From Planctomycetota bacterium (lineage in GTDB: Bacteria > Planctomycetota > Planctomycetia > Pirellulales > Lacipirellulaceae): 7,985 nucleotides of DNA. Below the pieces are notes generated by a model that was given only the letters and a program-made list of their open reading frames with translations, was not told the DNA's origin and did not search any database. Position numbers and translations under genes: made by a program. Where the stretch lies: positions 1 to 7,985 of the forward strand of contig JAJDEE010000027.1 in NCBI GenBank assembly GCA_029259975.1, read 5' to 3'. The first letter of the stretch is position 1. Each line of letters begins with the position of its first letter. Shown here piece after piece: positions 1 through 7,114 of this stretch.

Positions 1-25
1 CCCCACACGGTAAGCCATTACCTAC

Positions 26-1324
26 ATGGATTTGTCTACAGCCGATCGATTTTGTATTCTTGGGGCAGGCACCTCTGGCCTAACTGTCGCTAAGAACTTT
101 TTGCAGGGAGGAATTCCTTTTGATTGCCTGGAGCAAGAGGACGATCTTGGTGGCAATTGGAATTACGGCAAGCCGCACAGCAGCGTCTATGCGTCGACAC
201 ATCTAATCTCGTCGAAACGACTGACCGAGTATACCGACTACCCGATGCCGGAAGAGTACCCAGAATTTCCTGGCCATCGGCAGGTGCTTGAATATGTGCG
301 CGGGTATGCACGACAGTTTGATCTCAACAATCATATCCAATTCAACACAGCGGTCATGCAGGTCGAACCCCTTGACCAGGGCTGGCGTGTTGAATTAACA
401 AGCGGCGAAGAACGACTTTATCGTGGTATCGTGATCGCCAACGGCCACAATTGGGATCCTCGCATTCCCAACTATCCTGGCGAGTTTGCCGGCATGGCCT
501 TGCATTCTTCCGAGTATAAGACGCCTGACATATTGCGAGGTAAGCGCGTGCTCGTGGTCGGCGGAGGAAACTCGGGTTGTGATTTGGCCGTCGAGGCCGC
601 GATTCATGCGGAGCAGGCGGTGCTGAGTTGGCGACGTGGTTATCATGTACTCCCCAAGTTTTTCAAAGGTAAACCGATCGACCAGTGTAACGAAACTTTA
701 CTATCTCTGCGGCTGCCGCTCTGGGCGCGTCGTATCGGCGCAGCTTTGGCAATACGTTGGGTCTTGGGTCCCTCAGAACTCACCGGTTTGCCACAGCCTG
801 ACCACCGTTTATTCGAGAGTCACCCGATTATCAATTCGCGTTTGCATAGCCAGATCGCACACGGGGAGCTGGATATTCGTCCAGATGTCGCTGCGCTACA
901 AGGCGAACGCGTCAGGTTTGTAGACGGCACAGACGAGCAATTCGATGTGATACTTTACGCCACAGGGTTCCAGCTTAGCTTTCCGTTTCTCGATACGAAG
1001 CACCTAAATTGGTATGAGAATCGTCCAAACCTGTTTCTCAACATTTTTCACCCGACTCGCGACGACTTATTTTGCGCCGGTCTGATTCAACCCGACAGTG
1101 GGCAGTGGGGGTTGGTCGATTACCAATCGCAGTTAATTGTGCGATATTTGCAGGCACTTGAAAATAATCCGCGTGTAGCTCGTTGGTTTGACAAGAAAAA
1201 ACAAGCTTCGTGTTCGCAGCCTTTGCGGCGGATGTATTATCTCGATACTCCTCGTCATCGGCTCGAAGTCGAGCATTACAGCTATCGGCGCGGACTACAA
1301 AAGTTGATCGCCAAGTTTGTGTAG
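26..1324 (+). CDS. Flavin-containing monooxygenase (FMO) family protein
   Basis: A complete 432-residue protein with the layout of class B flavin monooxygenases, which use FAD, NADPH and O2 to oxygenate soft nucleophiles such as amines or sulfides. Seen directly: an N-terminal FAD Rossmann motif GAGTSG (residues 13-18), an acidic residue ending the second strand (E36) followed by GGNW (42-45), the FMO signature FxGxxxHxxxY at 154-164, a second dinucleotide motif GGGNSG (179-184) for NADPH, and ATGF (312-315), the counterpart of the family's ATGY. Tyrosine rather than tryptophan ends the signature, which favours FMO over Baeyer-Villiger monooxygenases. Length fits bacterial FMOs. ATG 26 is the first start after an in-frame stop at 11-13; no Shine-Dalgarno sequence is visible. 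No signal peptide, so probably cytosolic. The substrate cannot be deduced. It converges on the DUF255 gene, so that neighbour gives no functional hint. The family call is firm; the substrate is unknown. Confidence 0.93.
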   Translation: MDLSTADRFCILGAGTSGLTVAKNFLQGGIPFDCLEQEDDLGGNWNYGKPHSSVYASTHLISSKRLTEYTDYPMPEEYPEFPGHRQVLEYVRGYARQFDLNNHIQFNTAVMQVEPLDQGWRVELTSGEERLYRGIVIANGHNWDPRIPNYPGEFAGMALHSSEYKTPDILRGKRVLVVGGGNSGCDLAVEAAIHAEQAVLSWRRGYHVLPKFFKGKPIDQCNETLLSLRLPLWARRIGAALAIRWVLGPSELTGLPQPDHRLFESHPIINSRLHSQIAHGELDIRPDVAALQGERVRFVDGTDEQFDVILYATGFQLSFPFLDTKHLNWYENRPNLFLNIFHPTRDDLFCAGLIQPDSGQWGLVDYQSQLIVRYLQALENNPRVARWFDKKKQASCSQPLRRMYYLDTPRHRLEVEHYSYRRGLQKLIAKFV

Positions 1325-1429
1325 CAAGGCGAACTATCCTGGTGAGTTTTTCGCAGACGGCGAAATCCCACGTTAAAACTGGCTGACTACGAAGCACCAA
1401 CAAAACAGGGCCGGTTTGCGAAAGAATGT

Positions 1430-3511
1430 TTAATCAAACACGCCATGCGGCATGAGTTCGTCAAGCGTGTGCAAAATTTCTTCGCTGCCTTGCGCTGGGG
1501 CTTGGCATGTAAACCCTTCACAAACATAAAGTGTCGGCACGCCGCCCAACATGGTCTTGCCTCGCAGTAAATCGGAGAGTGATGCCGGTGGCTGGCTACC
1601 CTCTGTGGCGAAGGCCAGCACTTTATTCGGCAAAAAACGCCCCCGTAGGTCAGCGAGAATATCCCTCGTGGCCTGGTCTTGCAGATTGCCGGCTAAAACT
1701 ATCTCGTAAGTTGGCCCAAGGAGTAGGCCAACGGCCAAAAGCATTTGCGACGTGGCCGATGGGGCACGCTGCATGAGGTTTACTGCCTGCTGCATGGTCA
1801 CCTCTGCAGAGTCGATGTACGACTGTTTGCCCGTCAGTTTTCCGAGCCGCACCAGCACGGTCGCCGCCATCGCATTGCCACTGGGTACGGCGTTGTCAGT
1901 ATAATCTTTGCTGCGAACGATCAACGCTTCTTGGTCGTCTGCCGTGTAATAAAACCCGCCCCCTTTGCCGTCCGCAAAGTGTTCGAGTACTGTTTGCATC
2001 AATGCAATTGCCTCGTCGAGATGCCGAGCCTCGAACGTCGCTTCGTAAAGCGAGATCAATCCGTTGGCCAGATTTGCGTAGTCGTCGAGGTAGGCGTCAA
2101 GTTTGGCCTGCCCGAGTCGCCATGTGTGCAGCAACCGCCCATCTTCGCGGCGCAGCTCGGTAAGTAAGAAATCAGCCGCTTTCACCGCCGCATCAATGTA
2201 TCGCTGCTCGCCGAGTGCCGCCCCAGCACGGGCCATCGCATCGATCATCAGACCATTCCACGCGACGATCACCTTGTCATCTTTGGCGGGATGGATACGT
2301 GGTTCGCGAGCAGCGAACAACTTGGCTCGGCTCTCGGCGAGTTCTTTCAGCAGCTCCTCGACCTTGCGACCTAGAGTTTGCGCTTGCTGGTCGATGGTTT
2401 TTGGCCGGTTCAAGATATTGGCGTGTTCGAAGTTGCCGCTATCAGTGACGTCATACACAGTCGCAAATGTTGCTGCTGCCGAGTCGCCCAGTACCTCGCG
2501 CAACTGCGCGGGTGTCCAAACATAGAACTTCCCCTCGATGCCTTCGCTATCGGCATCTTCGGAGCTGTAAAACCCACCTCCAGTGGTCGTGGCGTCGGTC
2601 ATGTCGCGGAGCGTGTAGTCGAGTGTTTCGCGTACGACGCGAGCATAACTTTCGTTGCCGGTTGCCTGGTACGCTTCAACATAGGTCGTGGCCAGCTGAG
2701 CATTGTCGTAAAGCATTTTTTCGAAGTGCGGTACTAGCCAACGCGCATCGACCGAGTAGCGAGCAAACCCGCCGCCTAAATGATCGTAAATACCACCCGC
2801 AGCCATGCGGTCGAGTGTTACGGTGACCATTTCCAGAGCGTGCTTGTCGCGTTTGCGATGCCAATATCGAAGCAACAATTGCAAACCCATCGGCGATGGG
2901 AATTTCGGCGCGCTGCCAAACCCGCCAAAAGTATTGTCAAAAGTCCGGCGGAAATGCTCGGCCGCACCGGCGATCAATTTTCCGGACAGTACCCCGCTGC
3001 TCTCGCGTTGATCAATCTTGCCAAGCTCCTCAGTCAACTTGTTCGAGGTGCTGACCACCGCCTCACGTTTCGTTTCCCAAGCGTGCGAGACACCCACGAT
3101 CACTTCATCAAACCCTGGCATCCCACGCGACCGTTTGGCTGGCCAATACGTGCCAGCATAAAAAGGTTTGAGTTCGGGCGTCAAAAAAACACTCATCGGC
3201 CAACCGCCCCGGCCAGTCATCATCTGCACAGCATTCATGTAGATCTGGTCGAGGTCTGGCCGCTCCTCGCGGTCGACTTTAATGCAAACAAACTTTTCGT
3301 TGAGCAATTTGGCAATCGTTTCATTCTCAAAACTCTCGTGCTCCATCACATGACACCAATGGCACGCAGAATACCCAATCGAAAGAAAAATCGGCTTATT
3401 CAGTTTTTTAGAAAGCGCAAGCGATTCCGGCCCCCACGAGTGCCAGTCGACAGGGTTGCTGGCGTGCTGCAGCAGATAAGGGCTGGTTTCGTTGACGAGA
3501 TGATTGGGCAT
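1430..3511 (-). CDS. Thioredoxin-like DUF255 protein (YyaL / SSP411 / spermatogenesis-associated protein 20 family)
   Basis: A complete protein of about 693 residues from the chosen start. The N-terminus MPNHLVNETSPYLLQHA is the near-invariant beginning of this family, so ATG 3511 is preferred over an upstream in-frame GTG at 3568, which would add 19 unrelated residues. The first ~160 residues are the thioredoxin-fold DUF255 domain: CHWC (50-53) is the CxxC redox motif, followed by VMEHESF and DREERPD blocks. The rest resembles an (alpha/alpha)6 barrel of the six-hairpin glycosidase type, with conserved HFEKMLYDNAQL and further on SGNAMAA segments. The biochemical role of bacterial members is not settled; a redox or sugar-modifying role is inference from the folds. 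There is no signal peptide, so it is likely cytoplasmic. Upstream of the ATG the sequence is pyrimidine-rich (TCCTCCC), with no Shine-Dalgarno site and no clear promoter. The gene appears intact and monocistronic. Confidence 0.93.
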   Translation of the reverse strand: MPNHLVNETSPYLLQHASNPVDWHSWGPESLALSKKLNKPIFLSIGYSACHWCHVMEHESFENETIAKLLNEKFVCIKVDREERPDLDQIYMNAVQMMTGRGGWPMSVFLTPELKPFYAGTYWPAKRSRGMPGFDEVIVGVSHAWETKREAVVSTSNKLTEELGKIDQRESSGVLSGKLIAGAAEHFRRTFDNTFGGFGSAPKFPSPMGLQLLLRYWHRKRDKHALEMVTVTLDRMAAGGIYDHLGGGFARYSVDARWLVPHFEKMLYDNAQLATTYVEAYQATGNESYARVVRETLDYTLRDMTDATTTGGGFYSSEDADSEGIEGKFYVWTPAQLREVLGDSAAATFATVYDVTDSGNFEHANILNRPKTIDQQAQTLGRKVEELLKELAESRAKLFAAREPRIHPAKDDKVIVAWNGLMIDAMARAGAALGEQRYIDAAVKAADFLLTELRREDGRLLHTWRLGQAKLDAYLDDYANLANGLISLYEATFEARHLDEAIALMQTVLEHFADGKGGGFYYTADDQEALIVRSKDYTDNAVPSGNAMAATVLVRLGKLTGKQSYIDSAEVTMQQAVNLMQRAPSATSQMLLAVGLLLGPTYEIVLAGNLQDQATRDILADLRGRFLPNKVLAFATEGSQPPASLSDLLRGKTMLGGVPTLYVCEGFTCQAPAQGSEEILHTLDELMPHGVFD

Positions 3512-3721
3512 GGGAGGATTTTGGAATAGGGGATGCAGATTGCGACATCTTGGTGGCCGACTGTCCACTGTCTCGCAAATACGAGGTTTTGTCCAGAGTC
3601 TTTACGCTGAACACACAGTACGATTGCAAAGTCGCAGTGGAATTAGAAAACCGCCAAGCACACCAAGACAAACTCCTGGTGTTTGTGCAATCACAGATAG
3701 GGATGAAGACTCGTTGCTCCC

Positions 3722-4185
3722 GGGTTACATTCGAGCGTCTTCCGATTTATGTTTGCCGAACCGCTTGCCGGCTTCCGTCAAGCAACAGCTCGTCCTCAGC
3801 GAACGAAAGTTGATTGGGCGTTGGAGGTGGCCAGCTTGCTCGACACACGATACACCGAATGCGAATAGGTCACGTTGGTGATGGACAACCTGAACACGCA
3901 CACCCAGGGGGCGTTCTACGAAGCTTTTGAGCCTGGCAAAGCGAGAGCGTATTTACCTTCTGATTCACACCCAAGCATGGCAGCTGGTTGAACATCGCCG
4001 AGTGCGAACTCAGTTGCATGACAAGCCAGTGCCTACGAGGCCGGCGTATCGGCGGACCGAAGGTTTTGAAGGCCGAAATCGCAGCGTGTTCCGAGAAAAC
4101 CACGGCGAAACAGCGAGGTGTCGATTGGCAGTTCAAAATCGACGACGCCCCCCAGAAACTCACACGCCTCCACCCAAAGATTTAG
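3722..4185 (+). pseudogene. Decayed IS630-family transposase, C-terminal half
   Basis: Translating piecewise recovers the C-terminal part of an IS630/Tc1-type DDE transposase. Frame one (from about 3731) reads FMFAEPLAGFR, then DWALEVASLLDTRY, is cut by an in-frame TAG at 3866-3868, and continues VMDNLNTHTQGAFYEAFEP, where the aspartate codon at 3884-3886 is the usual second catalytic residue. Between about 3941 and 3966 the frame shifts, and the next frame reads FTPKHGSWLNIAECELSC with the catalytic glutamate at 4000-4002, then continues to a TAG at 4183-4185, ending ...RLHPKI, a typical family C-terminus. A second frameshift near 3743-3748 is likely because YIRASSD in another frame lines up with the preceding block. 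The N-terminal helix-turn-helix half and first catalytic aspartate are not recognisable upstream. I saw no terminal inverted repeats or TA target duplication. It is an immobile relic ending 32 bp before the stop of the convergent LRR gene. Confidence 0.85.
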
Positions 4186-4217
4186 ACTTGATGACGCACT
4201 GGGAGTACACTGCGTTT

Positions 4218-5558
4218 CTAGTCCGTTGTATCAATATCGAGAATTTGGCGAAGTTCACTCGCGTCTGAACTAGATAGGGGGCAGTAGAGACCCCATGCAC
4301 TTTGTAAGAAGCCGTCTCCAAAACTGGGGCGACATAAGAGGCGGTTGGCACCTTCGATCTCAAGCGAGATGCTGCCTTGGGAGTCACCGTCCCATTCAGG
4401 TCTCCAGCCGCCTTTGTACTGGCTAACAAAACTTTCTAGGCACATCATGACCGCACCTATCTGAGCAGGATCGGAAATCGTCAAGAGTTGTTGTTTTTCT
4501 GGGTAGTCTTTCCAAATAGAGATCTGTCGGATCTGTTCAGGGAAGGGAAAGGAAGCGAAGTCGCTGACAACTAAGCAATTTGGCAGTACCTGGCACAAGC
4601 TGCGTAAGCCATTTTCGGTAACATTGGTGCGACGAATGACAAGCCTTTCAAGATAAGTAAGGTCTTGCAGATTTGCCAGTCCAGCGTCTGTGATCGGGAT
4701 ACCAATGAGACGTAGTTTTTTTAGATTGGCCATCTTTCCGACATGCGTAAGCCCCATGTCAGTAATGGGCAGGATGCCCTTTTCATCGCCAAGAATAAAA
4801 AGCGACTCCAGTTCTCGCAGGTTTGTCAGATGCAGAAGACCCTTGTCGGTGAATGCACCCCCATTGAAGAAAAGTTGTCGAACTCGTGCCCAATCGCCTA
4901 AATGTTGCATCCCGTTGTCGGTAAGTTGTGTGTCGTAAAACGATCCTTTCGTTAGCTTCGCAAGCTTATCGAACTCGGCGGCGTATTTGACAGAGGCATC
5001 GGTTGTCCCGCTCCAGAAAGAGAGGTGCTCAAGCCCTGCGAAGGCATTAGAATTGTGCAACAGAGATGGGACCGCCCGGTCAGTCCGCACTTCGATAGAT
5101 AAAACCTCTCCAAACGGATCGTAGCCGAGGTTTGCTTCAAGCCAATTCTCGTCCCCAGAGGTCCATCGTTCTGGATAGCCGCCATTCACTATAATACTCG
5201 ATACGGCTTGGCTAAAACGCATGCGTTCGTGAAGTGGGCGGCTCACGGCACCGATAGTGATGGCCAGAACGCTCATGGCTATAAGCATCCCACGTAGGCT
5301 AAATTGAAAGTTGCGTTTGGCCCAGTCTAGCATTAGACGCCATGTTGCGAAGAACCCGAAGGTGGTTAGCAGGATGACGCTGAGTAGTAAAACCCAGGCC
5401 GGGGTATTCCAAGCATGAACCGACCACAGAAGGAACACAGACGCGATGGCCATGAGCACCGGAAATGTGATGGCTGTAGCCAAGGCGGGCCATAGCAATC
5501 TGACTCTTTGCTCTGGTAAATGCTTGGGCTTAGGTGCCTCGACGATAGTGTCTATCAT
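4218..5558 (-). CDS. Three-helix membrane protein with leucine-rich repeats
   Basis: A complete 446-residue protein with no enzyme signature that I recognise. Hydrophobic segments lie at about residues 22-47, 53-73 and 88-106; the third starts with FSLRGML, a motif seen in many planctomycete membrane proteins ('F-S-L-R-x-L/M-L'). After it come about four leucine-rich repeats (roughly 211-328) of the form TDxGLxxLxxLxxLxxL, e.g. TDKGLLHLTNLREL and ITDAGLANLQDL. Residues 340-446 form a separate C-terminal region without repeats that I cannot assign. With three helices the LRR part would be on the opposite side from the N-terminus; which side is periplasmic is unclear. The family probably mediates protein-protein contacts, which is inference. 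ATG 5558 is supported by AAAGG seven bases upstream (5566-5570 on the + strand). The gene seems monocistronic, flanked by the IS630 relic downstream and gene-free DNA upstream. Confidence 0.85.
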   Translation of the reverse strand: MIDTIVEAPKPKHLPEQRVRLLWPALATAITFPVLMAIASVFLLWSVHAWNTPAWVLLLSVILLTTFGFFATWRLMLDWAKRNFQFSLRGMLIAMSVLAITIGAVSRPLHERMRFSQAVSSIIVNGGYPERWTSGDENWLEANLGYDPFGEVLSIEVRTDRAVPSLLHNSNAFAGLEHLSFWSGTTDASVKYAAEFDKLAKLTKGSFYDTQLTDNGMQHLGDWARVRQLFFNGGAFTDKGLLHLTNLRELESLFILGDEKGILPITDMGLTHVGKMANLKKLRLIGIPITDAGLANLQDLTYLERLVIRRTNVTENGLRSLCQVLPNCLVVSDFASFPFPEQIRQISIWKDYPEKQQLLTISDPAQIGAVMMCLESFVSQYKGGWRPEWDGDSQGSISLEIEGANRLLCRPSFGDGFLQSAWGLYCPLSSSDASELRQILDIDTTD

Positions 5559-5613
5559 TGGGAAACCTTTGTTCGATCCACATACTTTGAGTTTTCGTTA
5601 TGGCTTTGCCTCT

Positions 5614-5622
5614 ATGATACCA
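5614..5622 (-). promoter_or_regulatory. Possible extended -10 promoter of the LRR membrane protein gene
   Basis: On the minus strand, 5622 down to 5614 reads TGGTATCAT, an extended -10 element (TGn plus TATCAT). It lies about 56 bases upstream of the ATG at 5558. A TTGACC at 5645-5640 resembles a -35 box, but the 20-base spacing is too long for a standard sigma-70 promoter, so the extended -10 may stand alone. It was found by eye only. Confidence 0.35.
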
Positions 5623-5635
5623 CGTGAGTAGTATC
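5616..5635. repeat. Imperfect inverted repeat over the putative promoter (candidate operator)
   Basis: The arms GATACCAC (5616-5623) and GTAGTATC (5628-5635) are inverted copies with seven of eight positions matching, separated by GTGA. The left arm overlaps the putative -10 element of the LRR gene, a position typical of a repressor site. No regulator gene is nearby, so an operator role is inference; chance occurrence is possible. Confidence 0.3.
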
Positions 5636-6095
5636 TTCTGGTCAAGCATTTGGATTATGGGTGGCGTTAAAATTCCCGGCTTACACAAACACTTCTGCGT
5701 TCCCGGAAGTCACCTTGGTGGCATCTATAATGCATCATCGACGGTTCGAATGGCAATTGGCTGTCCAACAACTCTTTGGTCTGATATGGGTGGCGCTAGG
5801 ACGCGTTGAATTCATCGGCCGACGCTTAGCGATTGCCGCTGCCAGTTAGGGTTTAGGCTATTTGACATGCACATTCACCGGCGGTTGCCTGTTGATTCGC
5901 AAGCTTTGGCGGCACTCGTTTCATCGGAACCCTATTTGTCAGGTTCCGCCAAGTCATGAAACGGCCCATTTGCGTGCGAATGGTTGCCGTCTAGCGGATA
6001 GACCACTGCGCGGTGCGACACCATATGCTTGCGTCTGACCAAAGATCGCAGCCCGAGTGGCGATGAGTGCTCGCCGGATCGTCTACGACTTGCCC
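5636..6095. other. Gene-free stretch between the LRR gene and the HD-GYP relic
   Basis: About 460 bases with no credible gene. Two short overlapping plus-strand frames (5624-5809 and 5661-5849, 61-62 codons) lack any recognisable domain, ribosome binding site or promoter. An 11-base direct repeat TATGGGTGGCG occurs at 5656-5666 and 5785-5795. The main structure is the nested inverted repeat at 5895-5981, listed separately. A small hairpin GGCGA/TCGCC (6059-6075) lies just beyond the stop of the HD-GYP relic but has no T-tract, so it is not a standard terminator. The stretch may be decayed coding DNA, given the relics on both sides of this part of the window. Confidence 0.5.
5895..5981. repeat. 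Nested set of perfect inverted repeats (possible long stem-loop)
   Basis: Three perfect arm pairs lie one inside the other: ATTCGCA (5895-5901) with TGCGAAT (5975-5981), CGTTTCAT (5917-5924) with ATGAAACG (5956-5963), and GGAACC (5926-5931) with GGTTCC (5942-5947) around a 10-base loop. A competing pair, TTGGCGG (5906-5912) with CCGCCAA (5946-5952), cannot form together with the inner helices. It could be a structured RNA, the end of a lost mobile element, or chance in decaying DNA. No T-tract follows on either strand, so it is not a standard terminator. Confidence 0.5.
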
Positions 6096-6659
6096 CTAGC
6101 GGATGGCCTCGATGGTCTTGGTGTCTTGTAGCCCCTTGGCATCAGGCTCCGCCTCAACAAGCTCCTGCACCGCTTCGCAGAGATCGTCCGACTGAGGGTT
6201 GTAGTTTTGATTCACGCGTAAAAAGTCTTCTTCGCGGGCGATGAAGGCTTCGACAACTGCGGGGTCGAAGTGAGTGGCATAGCGGCTAGAGATCCACTCG
6301 AGAGTGTCGCTATGCGAAACGGGGCCTTTGTAGGGACGCGAGGTGGTCAACGCATCGTAGACATCGGCGAGCGCTACAATTCGAGCCGCCAGAGGAATTT
6401 TTTTGCCTTCAATGCCGTTAGGGTAGCCAGTGCCATCCCACCATTCGTGATGCGACACGGCAATTTCTTGCGCCAAAGCTAAAAAATCGTCCTCTTCCAA
6501 CTGCTTTTGGATTGCCGCCAGACACTCTCTGCCTAGCACGGTGTGTAACTGGTATCGATTCGTCTTCGGTGCGATGCCTTGCTCGAAACAGGCTTGGCTC
6601 AAGACATCCCTCCTCCGGCGACAAAGGCGAAAACAAAAAGACGAGGACGCGTCCAACAA
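6096..6659 (-). pseudogene. N-terminally truncated HD-GYP domain protein (c-di-GMP phosphodiesterase relic)
   Basis: HD-GYP proteins hydrolyse cyclic di-GMP using a di- or tri-iron centre held by an HD motif and the HHExxDGxGYP block. Here, from about 6557 downward, the reading frame matches only the second half of the domain: QLHTVLG (aligning with the usual MKTHT-IG), HHEWWDGTGYP (residues 70-80 of the open frame), then IVALADVYDALTTSRPYK and THFDPAVVEAFI, ending in TAG at 6096-6098. The preceding part that should carry the HDIGK-type HD motif is absent in all three minus-strand frames between 6560 and 6725; the sequence there is cysteine- and arginine-rich and unlike the family. The only long-frame start is a TTG at 6659, and no ribosome binding site is visible. 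Without the HD residues it cannot be a normal phosphodiesterase. The conserved half has no stop codons, so the loss may be recent, or a short protein may persist. The sensor or receiver domain usual in the family is also missing. Confidence 0.72.
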
Positions 6660-6742
6660 TCGAGAGCCAAAAACTTGCTCGATCGCCTGCGAGATTTCAA
6701 AGAGGGCGAAAAGTCGGCAAAACCGTTAATTCTTGACAGCTA

Positions 6743-6770
6743 TTGACTTGCGGCGATGTTAGGCTATGAT
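6743..6770 (+). promoter_or_regulatory. Sigma-70-like promoter upstream of the DEAD-box helicase gene
   Basis: TTGACT (6743-6748) and TATGAT (6765-6770) each match five of six consensus bases and are 16 bases apart, predicting a start of transcription near 6777. A second TTGACA at 6733-6738 lies too far from the -10 box to pair with it. The promoter points toward the helicase gene and away from the HD-GYP relic. It is the best promoter match that I see in the window. Confidence 0.6.
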
Positions 6771-6776
6771 TAGATC

Positions 6777-7114
6777 CAATTAGCAGGTGCGAGACCGGCC
6801 GCGAAGTTGCTCTGAGAATTTAGGTTCGAGGGCACAGGTCCGGGTCATTCAAAGTTTGTCACTCTCCTGGCGCATCACAACGCGGGGAACCCCAGTGACG
6901 GTAGCGGCCACCGTGCGACGTGTGATTTTCACGCTCGCTGCGGTTTCTAGCTTACGACCGCGAACGATTATCTTGCCCCTCTGGCGAGAAAGCCGAGTAT
7001 TGAGTTCCGTTTGGAAAGACTCAGTACCAATTTACCAATTTTTTTATCCGCAGCGCGATGTTTGCCATAGCGACATCACTGCGCTTGCTGGACCTCCTGC
7101 GTTTGCGCAGAGAA
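6777..7114 (+). promoter_or_regulatory. Long structured 5' leader of the DEAD-box helicase gene (or a separate small RNA)
   Basis: About 340 bases separate the predicted transcription start from the helicase ATG. Two hairpins stand out. The first (6910-6944) pairs ACCG, GCGA and GTGTGA with TCACGC, TCGC and CGGT around a TTT loop, about 14 pairs including one G-U pair and small bulges. The second (6997-7027) pairs GTATTGAG plus TTCC with GGAA plus CTCAGTAC around a GTTT loop and is followed by seven T residues at 7039-7045. A 112-codon open frame from GTG 6787 crosses the region but is arginine-rich, without a domain, and overlaps the helicase start, so I consider it spurious. Long leaders are known for bacterial cold-shock helicase genes such as csdA/deaD; whether that applies here is inference. 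I did not recognise RNase P RNA, tmRNA, SRP RNA or a known riboswitch. Confidence 0.4.
6997..7045 (+). terminator. Candidate intrinsic terminator or attenuator in the helicase leader
   Basis: A hairpin of about 12 pairs (left arm 6997-7008, right arm 7013-7027, with a short bulge) is followed by seven consecutive T residues at 7039-7045. The 11 bases between stem and T-run are more than a standard terminator has, although they are also A/T-rich, so termination may be weak. Lying between the promoter at 6743 and the start codon at 7115, it could attenuate helicase expression or end a small RNA of about 270 nt. Confidence 0.3.

Noticed and set aside
1349..1365. Hairpin TTTCGC/GCGAAA between the convergent FMO and DUF255 genes, possible bidirectional terminator
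   Set aside because: The stem has only six pairs and no T-run follows it on either strand, so it does not meet the standard for an intrinsic terminator.
2780..3529. 249-codon plus-strand open frame opposite the DUF255 gene
   Set aside because: It is the antisense shadow of a clearly conserved protein and has no domain of its own.
5624..5849. Two overlapping 61-62 codon plus-strand frames upstream of the LRR gene
   Set aside because: Neither shows a domain, promoter or ribosome binding site, and both are of a length expected by chance.
5991..6104. Repeated CTAGCGGAT at 5991-5999 and 6096-6104, and TTAGGCTAT at 5853-5861 and 6759-6767
   Set aside because: Nine-base matches of this kind are expected by chance in a window of this size, and the flanking bases do not agree.
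6820..6850. CAGGTCCGG resembling part of SRP (4.5S) RNA, and GGTTCGAG resembling a tRNA T-arm
   Set aside because: The conserved GGAAGCAGC segment of SRP RNA is missing, and there is no acceptor or anticodon stem; the matches are short and isolated.
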